From assembly GCA_937907705.1 (NCBI GenBank), contig CALCVP010000058.1, positions 14,239 to 78,238 on the forward strand: 64,000 nucleotides of DNA, in the 5' to 3' direction. Under the pieces are notes generated by a model. The model was not told the origin of the DNA. It saw only the letters and a program-made list of their open reading frames with translations, and searched no databases. Of this stretch, positions 1-8,192 are shown in pieces. Each line of letters opens with the position of its first letter. Positions within the stretch are counted from its first letter, which is position 1. Origin of the DNA: an uncultured Prevotella sp. (GTDB lineage: Bacteria; Bacteroidota; Bacteroidia; Bacteroidales; Bacteroidaceae). The translations under genes were made by a program, and so were the position numbers.

Positions 1-46
1 GTTAAGGCCACAGCCGTTTCTTATTTGTTAAACAGTTTATGCAGAT

Positions 47-760
47 ATGGCTAACATTATTGTTAAAAACATTCCCAATTCCATTACTTGCTGTAACCTT
101 ATTTCCGGTTGCATAGCTACTGCTTATGCTTTTGGAGCGCAGCCCGACATGGCTCTTCTCTTTATAGTAATAGGCGCAGTGTTTGACTTTTTTGATGGCA
201 TGAGTGCCCGCTTGTTGCATGTGTCATCGCCTATTGGCAAGGAACTCGACTCTTTGGCCGATGATGTTACCTTCGGCGTAGCTCCTGCCACCATACTTTT
301 CTCTCAATTGCTGACAATGAATTATCCTTCTTTTCTTGAGCCTTTGCGCCCCGTGTTGCCTTATTGCGCTTACATTATGGCGGCTTTCTCGGCGCTTCGT
401 TTGGCTAAGTTTAATTTGGATACCCGTCAGACCACCTCTTTTATAGGCATGCCTACACCTGCCAATGCTCTCTTTTGGGGCTCGCTGGTGGTAGGAGGCA
501 ACAGTCTGCTTGAGTGCTCGCCTTATATGGTGTTTGTGGTGATAGCCCTTATGCTGCTGTGCAGTTATACGATGGTGAGCGAGATACCCATGTTTGCTTT
601 GAAGTTCAAGCAGTGGGGTTGGGCTGGCAATGAGGTGAAATACGTGTTTATTATTAGCTGCATACCATTACTGGCGATTTTCGGCATCTCTGGCTTTGCC
701 GTGATTATAGCTTGGTATGTGGTGTTATCTATTTATGTAAATGGCAAGAACAAGAAATGA
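47..760 (+). CDS. pssA: CDP-diacylglycerol--serine O-phosphatidyltransferase
   Basis: This integral membrane enzyme condenses CDP-diacylglycerol with L-serine to give phosphatidylserine, the precursor of phosphatidylethanolamine. The 237-residue product contains the complete CDP-alcohol phosphatidyltransferase motif DG-x2-AR-x8-G-x3-D-x3-D, with D50, G51, A54, R55, G64, D68 and D72. Several hydrophobic segments flank it, as expected for the family. The ATG at 47 is the only sensible start. The stop overlaps the next gene by four bases (ATGA), so the two are translationally coupled. In related genomes a phosphatidylserine decarboxylase gene often lies just upstream, but that would be outside this window. 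The family assignment is firm. Confidence 0.95.
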   Translation: MANIIVKNIPNSITCCNLISGCIATAYAFGAQPDMALLFIVIGAVFDFFDGMSARLLHVSSPIGKELDSLADDVTFGVAPATILFSQLLTMNYPSFLEPLRPVLPYCAYIMAAFSALRLAKFNLDTRQTTSFIGMPTPANALFWGSLVVGGNSLLECSPYMVFVVIALMLLCSYTMVSEIPMFALKFKQWGWAGNEVKYVFIISCIPLLAIFGISGFAVIIAWYVVLSIYVNGKNKK

Positions 761-1092
761 TTTCCTTCTTTTTTAGCTTTATATTTTTGCTCATTTTTTG
801 CTTTATTGTGGGCATGTGTATGGTGGCTTTCCGTGTCTATCGCATGATACACCATGCCAAGAAGCAGTTTCGCGATTTTCAGGATATGGCTGGCGGTGGC
901 TCGCACGGCAGTTACCGGGCGGGCAATGCAGGCTATTCGCAGCAGAATACCGCTGCAAATAATTCAACTGCCGACAACAGTTATGTAAATAATGAAGTGC
1001 TGATAGACCAGCGCTCGCAAGAAGAGCGCGACCGAAAGATATTTTCCGACCAAGAAGGTGAATATGTAGATTATGTAGAAGAGAAGAAGTAG
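757..1092 (+). CDS. DUF4834-type small membrane protein
   Basis: This is a 111-residue protein of unknown function. It has one N-terminal membrane segment (about residues 2-25), then a basic stretch (about 29-40, rich in R, K and H), then a low-complexity Gly/Ser/Asn-rich tail ending in charged residues. That architecture and the position directly after pssA match the DUF4834 family of Bacteroidetes. I chose the ATG at 757, which overlaps the pssA stop, instead of an upstream ATG at 712 that lies inside pssA. The coupling suggests a role linked to membrane phospholipid synthesis, but this is inference from position only. Confidence 0.75.
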   Translation: MISFFFSFIFLLIFCFIVGMCMVAFRVYRMIHHAKKQFRDFQDMAGGGSHGSYRAGNAGYSQQNTAANNSTADNSYVNNEVLIDQRSQEERDRKIFSDQEGEYVDYVEEKK

Positions 1093-1229
1093 AATGGCAG
1101 CAATGTTCTGCGCTGTTTCCCTTCTTGTCGCCTTTACTTGCCTTGAAAAAGGCTGCAAGATGAGGCATGTATGGATGGGTGTCATCTTACTGAGAACCTG
1201 AAACAAACTATAATTAAAAACAATTAATC

Positions 1230-2804
1230 ATGAAAAAACTATTTAGCTTAGTGTGCGCATTGCTGCTCACCTTGGGTATCCATGCAGAGAGCACAGCCAA
1301 GTATGACAAACTTTATGACAATCTGCCTTTCAAGATGGAGAAGGTTACTCGCCCGTCTTTTCCTGCCAACGAGGTTAATCTGAAAGACTTTGGAGCCGTG
1401 GGTGATGGCTCGTCTCTGTGTACAGAGTCCTTTGCCAAGGCTATTGCAGCACTTGAAAAGCAAGGCGGTGGCAAACTGGTTGTGCCTCAAGGTGTGTGGT
1501 ATACAGGTCCTATCGTGCTGAAGAGTAATATTAATCTGCATTTGATGAAGGGTGCCGTCATTCTCTTTTCACCAGATTTGAGCCTTTATTCGTTGGTCAA
1601 CACATCGTTTGAAGGTTTGGATACCCGTCGCTGCCAGTCGCCTATTTCAGGTCAGAACCTTGAGAATGTTGCCATTACAGGTGTTGGTGTGATAGATGGC
1701 AATGGCGAGTATTGGCGCCCTGTAAAGCGCGACAAGGTTACAGATGCCCAGTGGAATGTCTTTTTGAAGCGTGGTGGCGTGCTGAAGAATCCTAAACTTT
1801 GGTACCCTTCAGCAGGTGCATTGAAGGGCGAATCATTGAGCGATATGAATGTTCCCAAAGGAAACCTGAGCGATGAAGAGTGGAACGAGATAAAGCTTTT
1901 TCTTCGTCCTGTAATGATTAGCTTGGTTAACTGCAAGAATGTATGGCTGAATGGTGTTATATTTCAGAACTCACCGGCGTGGAACATTCATCCTATGCTG
2001 TGCCAGAATGTGCTGATTGAAGATGTGCTGGTGCGCAATCCTGCTTTCGCACAGAATGGCGATGGCCTTGATTTGGAGTCATGCAAGAATGCACTGATTG
2101 TCAATTCTACCTTTGATGTGGGCGATGATGGCATTTGCATCAAGAGTGGTAAGGATGCCGATGGCCGTCGCCGTGGCGTGCCTTGCGAGAATGTGCTGGT
2201 CAATGGCTGTACAGTGTTCAAGGGTCATGGTGGCTTTGTAGTAGGCAGTGAGATGAGTGGAGGTGTGAAAAACATCTATGTGTCAGACTGCCAGTTCTTG
2301 GGTACAGATGTAGGTCTGCGCTTCAAGAGCACCCGTGGCCGTGGCGGTGTGGTGGAAAACATTTATATCAACAATATATCCATGTTTGACATCGTTACAG
2401 ATGCCATTACTTTTGACCTTTATTATGGTGGAAAGTCGGCTGTTGAAGTGTTGGAAGACGGTGATGAAAGCAAGCATCAGCAGACCCCTGAATACAAAGT
2501 GGATGAAACTACTCCTTGTTTCCAGAACATAGACATCAACCATGTGGTTTGCCGTGGCGCACGCCGCGCTGCTTACTTCAATGGCTTGCCGGAGATGCCT
2601 GTGAAGAATGTGCATATCAAAGACATTGATATTGTGAATGCTGAGCATGGTATTGTTATCAACAATACAGAGGGAGTGAGCCTTGAAAATGCCAAGGTGG
2701 TAGCTAAGGGCCATACCTTGGATGCTAAAAATTCCAAGGCAGTGTCGGTAAATGGCAAGACTTATAAGAAGATAGATGCCAAAGGCATAACACTTGATTT
2801 CTGA
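1230..2804 (+). CDS. secreted GH28 polygalacturonase-type glycoside hydrolase
   Basis: This is a predicted secreted or periplasmic pectin-degrading enzyme of glycoside hydrolase family 28, which hydrolyses alpha-1,4 bonds in polygalacturonan or rhamnogalacturonan. The first ~19 residues form a signal peptide ending ...GIHA. The 524-residue right-handed beta-helix carries the GH28 signatures NGDGLD (276-281), GDDGICIKSG (298-307), GHGGFVVGSE (332-341) and RFKS (364-367). The acids in the first two are the usual catalytic residues. No SusC/SusD pair or other carbohydrate enzyme is adjacent, so this is not a classical polysaccharide-utilization locus. The exact substrate (homogalacturonan, exo or endo, or rhamnogalacturonan) cannot be told from sequence alone. 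No sigma-ABfr promoter is obvious in the 137-bp gap upstream. Confidence 0.9.
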   Translation: MKKLFSLVCALLLTLGIHAESTAKYDKLYDNLPFKMEKVTRPSFPANEVNLKDFGAVGDGSSLCTESFAKAIAALEKQGGGKLVVPQGVWYTGPIVLKSNINLHLMKGAVILFSPDLSLYSLVNTSFEGLDTRRCQSPISGQNLENVAITGVGVIDGNGEYWRPVKRDKVTDAQWNVFLKRGGVLKNPKLWYPSAGALKGESLSDMNVPKGNLSDEEWNEIKLFLRPVMISLVNCKNVWLNGVIFQNSPAWNIHPMLCQNVLIEDVLVRNPAFAQNGDGLDLESCKNALIVNSTFDVGDDGICIKSGKDADGRRRGVPCENVLVNGCTVFKGHGGFVVGSEMSGGVKNIYVSDCQFLGTDVGLRFKSTRGRGGVVENIYINNISMFDIVTDAITFDLYYGGKSAVEVLEDGDESKHQQTPEYKVDETTPCFQNIDINHVVCRGARRAAYFNGLPEMPVKNVHIKDIDIVNAEHGIVINNTEGVSLENAKVVAKGHTLDAKNSKAVSVNGKTYKKIDAKGITLDF

Positions 2805-2850
2805 CTTTATGCTGTTGGGCAGTAACTTCTGCTCATGCGGTTTATACACA

Positions 2851-2889
2851 AAAGCTCCCGAAGACAAATGGCCTTCGGGAGTTTTTGTG
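2851..2889. terminator. rho-independent terminator after the GH28 gene
   Basis: The stem CTCCCGAAG / CTTCGGGAG (2855-2863 and 2873-2881) closes a short loop and is followed by a T run on the plus strand. An A run on the other side would also give a U tract in the reverse direction. It lies 47 bases after the GH28 stop. Confidence 0.8.
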
Positions 2890-2892
2890 TAT

Positions 2893-3058
2893 TGGTAAAT
2901 CGGTAGTTAAAGCGGTGATTTATTGTGCTAAAGCTGTGGTTTATGATGCTAAAGCACCACTTTATAAAAAAATAGCTATGCTTTTACGTTTCAAAAGCAT
3001 AGCTATTGTGATACGATTGCATAGCTATCGTTGTCTGATTGCATAGCTATTGCATTTG
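2893..3058. repeat. cluster of short palindromic intergenic repeats (ATAGCTAT and AAAGC..GCTTT types)
   Basis: Several short related words fill this gap. GCATAGCTAT occurs three times, at 2997-3006, 3020-3029 and 3044-3053. Copies of the TAAAG-N5-CTTTA type occur near 2949-2964. The same words recur at 13395-13470, 18371-18418, 31966-32080, 42355-42415 and 61083-61125. They are non-coding; no open frame of interest crosses them. Confidence 0.6.
2966..3007 (-). terminator. terminator of the yraN-birA-pyrH operon
   Basis: This is a perfect 15-bp stem (2971-2985 with 2993-3007) and 7-base loop. Read on the minus strand it is followed by seven T residues, the classical shape of an intrinsic terminator. 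It lies 79 bases beyond the pyrH stop. The stem is built from the ATAGCTAT repeat word. Confidence 0.8.
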
Positions 3059-3085
3059 CTTGTTATAGCGTCTCAGCACAGCTTG

Positions 3086-3796
3086 TCAGTTGTGTACAAG
3101 CGTACCAATCTGTTCGCCGTTCATTACCTTCTTGAGGTTGCCCACTACATCCATGTTGAATACATAGATAGGCAGGTTGTTTTCCTTGCACATAGTGGTG
3201 GCAGTAAGGTCCATTACCTTCAGTCCGCGTGTATAGATTTCATCGTAAGTAATGTCGTCAAACTTGGTGGCAGTAGGGTCTTTCTCCGGGTCGGCAGTAT
3301 AGATGCCGTCTACGCGTGTGCCTTTGATCATTACGTCGGCTTCAATCTCTATGCCTCTGAGTGATGAACCCGTGTCTGTGGTAAAGTAAGGAGAGCCTGT
3401 GCCGGCAGAGAAGATGCACACATAGCCAGCCTCCATGGCTTCAATGGCTTTCCACTTAGAGTAAAATTCGCCGATAGGTTCCATGCGGATGGCGGTAAGT
3501 ACTTTAGTCTTGACGCCAATAGCGCCCAAAGCAGAGCTTAATGCCAATGAGTTGATAACAGTAGCGCACATGCCCATCTGGTCGCCTTTTACGCGGTCAA
3601 AGCCTTTGCTGGCTCCGCTAAGGCCACGGAATATGTTGCCGCCACCGATGACGATACCAATCTGTACGCCCATTTCGTGTACTTCCTTAATCTGGCGAGC
3701 ATAGTCGCCAAGGCGCTCTGGGTCGATGCCAAAGCTCTGTTTGCCCATCAGGCTTTCGCCACTGAGCTTCAATAATATTCTTTTATACTTTGCCAT
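3086..3796 (-). CDS. pyrH: UMP kinase
   Basis: This cytoplasmic kinase phosphorylates UMP to UDP in pyrimidine nucleotide synthesis and belongs to the amino-acid-kinase fold, not the eukaryotic UMP/CMP kinase fold. The 236-residue product has the usual bacterial length. Visible motifs are KLSGES (10-15), GGGN (51-54), a DQMGMCAT helix (72-79) and GTGSPYFTTD (132-141), followed by the family's acidic TADPEKDP loop. It is the last gene of a minus-strand run with birA 27 bases upstream, and a strong hairpin terminator follows. Confidence 0.97.
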   Translation of the reverse strand: MAKYKRILLKLSGESLMGKQSFGIDPERLGDYARQIKEVHEMGVQIGIVIGGGNIFRGLSGASKGFDRVKGDQMGMCATVINSLALSSALGAIGVKTKVLTAIRMEPIGEFYSKWKAIEAMEAGYVCIFSAGTGSPYFTTDTGSSLRGIEIEADVMIKGTRVDGIYTADPEKDPTATKFDDITYDEIYTRGLKVMDLTATTMCKENNLPIYVFNMDVVGNLKKVMNGEQIGTLVHN

Positions 3797-3823
3797 AATT
3801 AATATATAGTTAATGATTTGATG

Positions 3824-4579
3824 TTAAAACCGTTGTTTGTCTTTGTTGTTGATTACAAAGCTAACCTCCTTGAAGGCGTATGTGCGTTGCTTGCCTTGCT
3901 CGTCTTCCAGCACAAGGTGTCCATTTTGTTCCACCCTTACGATGCGTGCCATAAAGCATCCGTCTGCATCTCGGTAAGCATGTAGCCCTTGCTTGCGGTA
4001 GAGGCGCTGTGCATACAGTTGGTCAATACCGTCTAATTGTCCGGCTTTTATGCGTTGCAGATAGCCTGAGAAAGCCTTGATAAAGCGTTGAAGCACCTCT
4101 TCGCAGCAAACTTCGTGGCCTGTAATCTGGCGCAATGACACAGGATTGGGAGCATCGCTTACAAAATGTTGCTGATTAATGTTGATGCCTGTGCCCAAGA
4201 TGCACTGCCTGATGTGTGGTCCGCTGATGGCACATTCAGACAGTGTGCCGCTGATTTTGCTGTCTTTCCAGTATATATCGTTGGGCCATTTGATACTGAC
4301 ATCATTGATATAAGCTGTCAAGGTATCAGCTATGGCCAGTGCTCCAGCTTCAAGCATGACATACTGTCGGGCTACGGGCACGCCCTGCGGATGTGTCTTT
4401 ACACTGAAAAGCAAGTTTTTGTAAGGCTCACTCTCCCAGTGGTTGGTGCCTTGTCCGCGTCCTGCCGTCTGGTAGTTGGCAGTGGCTATGGTCATGATGC
4501 TGCCCTCTTCGCCTTGATATTCGTGCAGATAGCGGTTGGTAGAGTCAGTGGTATCTATGTTGATTATCTTTATATTCAT
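3824..4579 (-). CDS. birA: biotin--[acetyl-CoA-carboxylase] ligase
   Basis: This enzyme activates biotin as biotinyl-5'-AMP and transfers it to the lysine of biotin carboxyl carrier protein. Motifs present are TDSTN (11-15), the biotinyl-AMP loop GRGQGTNHW (40-48), KWPNDIYW (97-104), KISGTL (108-113) and GTGINI (129-134). With 251 residues and no N-terminal winged helix it is a monofunctional ligase that should not act as a transcriptional repressor. It lies between yraN (102-bp gap) and pyrH (27-bp gap) on the same strand. Confidence 0.95.
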   Translation of the reverse strand: MNIKIINIDTTDSTNRYLHEYQGEEGSIMTIATANYQTAGRGQGTNHWESEPYKNLLFSVKTHPQGVPVARQYVMLEAGALAIADTLTAYINDVSIKWPNDIYWKDSKISGTLSECAISGPHIRQCILGTGININQQHFVSDAPNPVSLRQITGHEVCCEEVLQRFIKAFSGYLQRIKAGQLDGIDQLYAQRLYRKQGLHAYRDADGCFMARIVRVEQNGHLVLEDEQGKQRTYAFKEVSFVINNKDKQRF

Positions 4580-4681
4580 GTCTCATTATGGTTACTGGCT
4601 GGGCTTGGGGCTTGCAATAGCCTGTTGCAGGTAGTATATCCGGCATCTTTCTGTATGCTTGCAGCACTGCATGGCAGTGGA

Positions 4682-5053
4682 TTAATGGTAGGGGATAGGC
4701 AAGAATGCGTCTTCTATATGATTGACAGTGCAGTTGTCTGCCGCTGTACCGGTAATGGCCACGATGTCAAATCTGATAGGCATGTCCAAGTCGTTGCTGC
4801 GTGCAAACTTGGCTGCTGCATAGCTCAGGTTGCGTATCTTGCGCTGGTCAACAGCCTGTTCGGGTGCCATATAGCTGTCGTTACGCCTTGTTTTTACCTC
4901 CACAATGACCAGTTGGTCGGCATCAATAGCCACGATGTCAATATCGCGATGCCCGTCTCGCCAGTTGCGCCACAGTATTCTGAAGCCTTTATGTTCCAGA
5001 TATTCGGCAGCTACCTGTTCGCCCCAGTGTCCGAAAACATTATGTTGTGCCAT
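4682..5053 (-). CDS. YraN-family (UPF0102) endonuclease-like protein
   Basis: This is a small protein of the YraN/UPF0102 family, which has a restriction-endonuclease-like PD-(D/E)xK fold and no settled function. With the start at 5053 it has 123 residues and begins MAQHNVFGHWGE, the typical family N-terminus. Core residues E12, D39, E52 and K54 (VEVKTR, 51-56) are present. An in-frame ATG at 5110 would add 19 residues that do not resemble the family. Both starts lie downstream of the promoter at 5152-5182, so the longer form cannot be excluded. It is the first gene of the yraN-birA-pyrH run. Confidence 0.85.
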   Translation of the reverse strand: MAQHNVFGHWGEQVAAEYLEHKGFRILWRNWRDGHRDIDIVAIDADQLVIVEVKTRRNDSYMAPEQAVDQRKIRNLSYAAAKFARSNDLDMPIRFDIVAITGTAADNCTVNHIEDAFLPIPYH

Positions 5054-5151
5054 GCTAATAGATAGGTTTAAGGTTATGGATAAGTGCAAAGTCAGGCTTC
5101 GTTTCGGCAATAAAGTAATATTCTATTGCGCCCAGTTGGCACTGACTTATG

Positions 5152-5182
5152 CAAAGTTACTATATTTTCAGTAGTCAGCAAA
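5152..5182 (-). promoter_or_regulatory. sigma-ABfr promoter of yraN-birA-pyrH
   Basis: On the minus strand TTTG (5179-5182) is followed by exactly 19 bases and TAACTTTG (5152-5159), an exact match to the Bacteroidetes primary-sigma consensus. It faces the yraN start about 100 bases away. Divergent to it, TACTTTTG at 5204-5211 is a plausible -7 element for tadA but has no matching -33. Confidence 0.8.
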
Positions 5183-5237
5183 GGCAGTTAAAGATTAAAT
5201 TTATACTTTTGCAGAAAAGAAAGTAGACTAAGTAACT

Positions 5238-5693
5238 ATGCAAACAGAAAACAAACAACAGAAAGAAGACGAGGCGTTTATGCGCAAAGCCTTGGCTGAA
5301 GCCGAGCTGGCTGGTAGCCAAGGCGAGATACCTATTGGTGCAGTAGTGGTGTGTAAGGGTCGCATCATAGCCCGTGCCCACAACCTGACTGAGACCTTGT
5401 GTGATGTAACAGCTCATGCCGAAATGCAGGCCATTACGGCAGCTGCCAACGCGTTGGGCGGCAAATACCTTACAGACTGTACGCTTTACGTTACCGTAGA
5501 GCCTTGTCCTATGTGTGCAGGGGCTATCGGCTGGGCGCAAATACGGCGGGTTGTGTATGGCGCTTCCGACGAGAAGCGGGGCTACAAGCGGTATGCGCCA
5601 GAAGTGTTGCACCCTAAATGCACCGTAACGGCAGACGTGCTTGAAGATGAGTGTAAAGCTCTGATGCAGTCTTTCTTTAAGAACAAACGATAA
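5238..5693 (+). CDS. tadA: tRNA-specific adenosine deaminase
   Basis: This zinc deaminase converts the wobble adenosine (position 34) of tRNA-Arg to inosine. The 151-residue product has the zinc and catalytic signature HAE (60-62) and PCPMC (89-93), followed by a GWAQIRRVVYGASD segment typical of TadA over other cytidine or guanine deaminases. It lies divergent from yraN and convergent with the acyltransferase gene. A guanine deaminase relative is a less likely alternative. Confidence 0.93.
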   Translation: MQTENKQQKEDEAFMRKALAEAELAGSQGEIPIGAVVVCKGRIIARAHNLTETLCDVTAHAEMQAITAAANALGGKYLTDCTLYVTVEPCPMCAGAIGWAQIRRVVYGASDEKRGYKRYAPEVLHPKCTVTADVLEDECKALMQSFFKNKR

Positions 5694-5802
5694 GAAAGGC
5701 TGCCTTGGATGCGTGAAAGCATTACCGTGTTGAGGCTTTTCGCTGCCAATGGACAGCTGCAAGGGGTGCAGAAACTGCTATGGTACGCACCTTTTGCACC
5801 AT

Positions 5803-5839
5803 AAAAAATGATGGGACGAACCTCACGGTCCATCCCATC
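5803..5839 (-). terminator. terminator of the LpxA-type gene
   Basis: On the minus strand GATGGGA (5833-5839) pairs with TCCCATC (5810-5816) and is followed by a run of T residues (5803-5808). It lies just beyond the stop of the acyltransferase gene. Confidence 0.75.
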
Positions 5840-5875
5840 TCAAATCAACCTAAAATGATATAAACTTAGAAATCA

Positions 5876-6649
5876 TTATATTTTGCTGATAATACCCAAC
5901 TTGGTATTTTCTATAAACTCAATAATATGGTTTATTTCGTTGCCTGGAGGCACTTGCTCTTTTATCTGGTTGACGGCATCAAACACACTTGTCTGGCCGT
6001 GGAACACCAGACGATAAGCGTTGGCAATGTGGTTTTGCACCTTGTCTGACACGTTGTGCAACTTCAATATAGAGTTATTGGGACCACCATATTTTGTAGG
6101 GTTATCGTAAGCTACGATGTAAGGAGGCACGTCTTTACTGAAACGGCAGCCACTCTGTATCATGGCACCGCGGCCAACGCGCACGCTAGGATTGGCAATA
6201 ACGCTGGAAGAGAAGATTACATAGTCTTCAATGTCGCAGTCGCCGGCAATCTTTGTACCGTAGCCAAACACGCAACCATCGGCAATCTTGGTGTCGTGAG
6301 ACACATGTACACCCTCCATCAGGAAGTTGCGGTTGCCCAACACGGTGCGTCCGCCCTTGAAGGTTGCACGGTTGATGACTACATTTTCGCGGAAGATATT
6401 CTCGTCACCGATAATCAGTTCGGTATCATCACCAGTGTAGTTGAAGTCTTGTGGCACAGCACCCAACACGGTATTTTGGAATACCTGGTTGCCTCTGCCT
6501 AACTTGGTGCCCTTCATGATGCTTACGTAAGGATAGATAACGCAGTCGTCACCAATCTCAACATCGGCCTCTATGTAAGCGAAAGGATAGATGGTAACAT
6601 TCTTGCCAATCTTAGCTTTCGGATCTATTTCTGCTTTAGGACTAATCAT
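5876..6649 (-). CDS. divergent LpxA-type acyl-ACP--UDP-N-acetylglucosamine O-acyltransferase
   Basis: This is a 257-residue left-handed beta-helix acyltransferase of the LpxA family, the family that performs the first acylation of lipid A. Hexapeptide repeats run over about residues 1-190. The catalytic histidine region HVSHD is present, as are the IIGD segment and the C-terminal helical domain with NAYRLVF. Two family features differ. The HQF-C stretch that holds a conserved histidine in E. coli LpxA (H144) reads ANPSVRVG here. The RRG pair that contacts the UDP-sugar (R204/R205 in E. coli) reads LKLHN. The gene is not next to lpxD, lpxC or lpxB. It may therefore be an LpxA paralog with another nucleotide-sugar substrate. 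The fold assignment is firm; the substrate is open. Confidence 0.8.
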   Translation of the reverse strand: MISPKAEIDPKAKIGKNVTIYPFAYIEADVEIGDDCVIYPYVSIMKGTKLGRGNQVFQNTVLGAVPQDFNYTGDDTELIIGDENIFRENVVINRATFKGGRTVLGNRNFLMEGVHVSHDTKIADGCVFGYGTKIAGDCDIEDYVIFSSSVIANPSVRVGRGAMIQSGCRFSKDVPPYIVAYDNPTKYGGPNNSILKLHNVSDKVQNHIANAYRLVFHGQTSVFDAVNQIKEQVPPGNEINHIIEFIENTKLGIISKI

Positions 6650-6708
6650 ATATTCGATTATAATTGGACGTTAATTAATTTGTTTGTGTCTCGAGCGGTT
6701 CTTGCTTT

Positions 6709-6763
6709 GCCACAACAGCTGCCTTGTCCTGCTGTTGCAGACGGGTTACAGGGCTGTTGTGGC
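6709..6763. repeat. 11-bp perfect inverted repeat between efflux operon and acyltransferase
   Basis: GCCACAACAGC (6709-6719) is repeated in inverted form as GCTGTTGTGGC (6753-6763) around a 33-base spacer. It lies between the end of the efflux operon and the start of the LpxA-type gene. There is no T run, so it could be a weak terminator, an mRNA-end stabiliser or an operator. Confidence 0.5.
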
Positions 6764-6800
6764 AACAGACTGAAGTCGCTGGAGGCGTTACTTTCAGCCT

Positions 6801-8186
6801 TTATTGGCGACCGCCACCTAAGGCATAGTACAGATTGACTACAGCTTGCATCTTGTTGAAATCGTCCTGTACCTTAGACAACTGTGCGTTCAAGAGAGAC
6901 TGTTGAGCGGTGATAACCTCAAGATAAGTACTGCTGCCCATGTTGAACAAGTCCTTTGTATAGGTAACATTCTTGGTGAGGCTCTCTATTTGCTTCTCTT
7001 CCATCTGGCTCTTCTTCTCTGAAGAGTTATACAGCACAAGTGCATTGCTTACTTCACTGCCTGCTGTAAGCACAGCATTCTGCCATGTGTTGTAGGCTTG
7101 CTCTTGCTTAGCTTTGGTTACTTTCAGGTTAGCAGTGAGCTGACCGTTCATGAAGATAGGCTGTACGAGGCTTCCGACAGCACTCAGCAGCATCTTGCCG
7201 GGGTTTACTATGCCACCTCCTGAGTTGTTGGTGTAGGCACCTGAACCACTGATAGTGATGCTTGGATAGAATTTGGAGCGTGCTTGGTTTACATCGTAGA
7301 AGCATTGTGCCAAGCTCATTTCAGCGTAATGCACATCAGGACGGTTGCTCAACATCTGTATGCCAATACCTGTTGAGAAGGTACTTGGCAATGACTGGTC
7401 TTCCAGCTTGCCGCGCGCAATGGTCTGTGCAGGCTGTCCCAATACCAATGACAGAGAGTTTTCGGTCTCTCTAATTTGGCGTTTCAGGTCTTCGCCCTGT
7501 GCTTTTACTGAGTAGTAGTTGGCCTCTGCACTCTGTACTGATGTCTCTTTAGTGCGTCCAAGGTCCTTTTGCAGCTTCATCAAATCCCAAGTGTCTTTGG
7601 TCAGTTGTGCCATGTTGTCAACCAGTTCAAGCTGCTTGTCGAGCATCATGAGTGTGTAATACATGTTGGCAACATTGGCAATCAGCTTTGTCTGCACTAC
7701 CAATTGATAGTCTTTGGTAGCCAGCAGCGACATCTGCGCACTGCGCTTGGCGTTCAGCAAGTTGCCAAACAAGTCAACGCTCCAGCTTGCGTTGATGGGC
7801 AAAGAGTACACTTGAGTGGCCTTGTTGCCGTCCCATGAAGAGATGGTTCCCTGTGGTGAGAAGGTAAATTGTGGCACAAAAGCCAACTTGGCCACCTTCA
7901 GTTGCTCTTCTACCATCTTCACATTGAGGGCGGCATTGAGCATATTGGTGTTGTGAACCAATGCAGTGTCGATGAGCGACTGTAGCTGCGGGTCGGTAAA
8001 CACGCTCTTCCAAGCCAAGTTTCCAAAGCTTGTTGTATCGTTTACCGCCAGAGTGTCCATGTTAGACACGCTGTCGCGCACGATACCCGTAGTGTTTACC
8101 TGCGGTCTCTCATATTTATTGTAGATGCCGCAGCTGCTCACAAGGGCAGCTGCTGCAATCATTACTAATATATTTTTCTTTTTCAT
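6801..8186 (-). CDS. RND efflux system outer membrane lipoprotein (TolC/OprM family)
   Basis: This is the outer-membrane exit channel of the tripartite pump encoded here. The 461-residue product begins with a lipoprotein signal ending VSSC, so C19 is the likely lipidated residue, as in NodT/OprM-type channels. The rest shows the two outer-membrane-factor repeats, rich in helical coiled-coil heptads, and ends in the family's short LYYALGGG-type tail. Its start lies six bases after the pump gene stop, so it is the third gene of the MFP-RND-OMF operon. Substrate cannot be inferred. Confidence 0.92.
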   Translation of the reverse strand: MKKKNILVMIAAAALVSSCGIYNKYERPQVNTTGIVRDSVSNMDTLAVNDTTSFGNLAWKSVFTDPQLQSLIDTALVHNTNMLNAALNVKMVEEQLKVAKLAFVPQFTFSPQGTISSWDGNKATQVYSLPINASWSVDLFGNLLNAKRSAQMSLLATKDYQLVVQTKLIANVANMYYTLMMLDKQLELVDNMAQLTKDTWDLMKLQKDLGRTKETSVQSAEANYYSVKAQGEDLKRQIRETENSLSLVLGQPAQTIARGKLEDQSLPSTFSTGIGIQMLSNRPDVHYAEMSLAQCFYDVNQARSKFYPSITISGSGAYTNNSGGGIVNPGKMLLSAVGSLVQPIFMNGQLTANLKVTKAKQEQAYNTWQNAVLTAGSEVSNALVLYNSSEKKSQMEEKQIESLTKNVTYTKDLFNMGSSTYLEVITAQQSLLNAQLSKVQDDFNKMQAVVNLYYALGGGRQ

Positions 8187-8192
8187 TTCAGT

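Noticed and set aside
4166..5065. 299-codon open frame on the plus strand
   Set aside because: It is antisense to birA and yraN, both of which have clear family motifs, and its translation is Cys/His/Val-rich without domain signatures.
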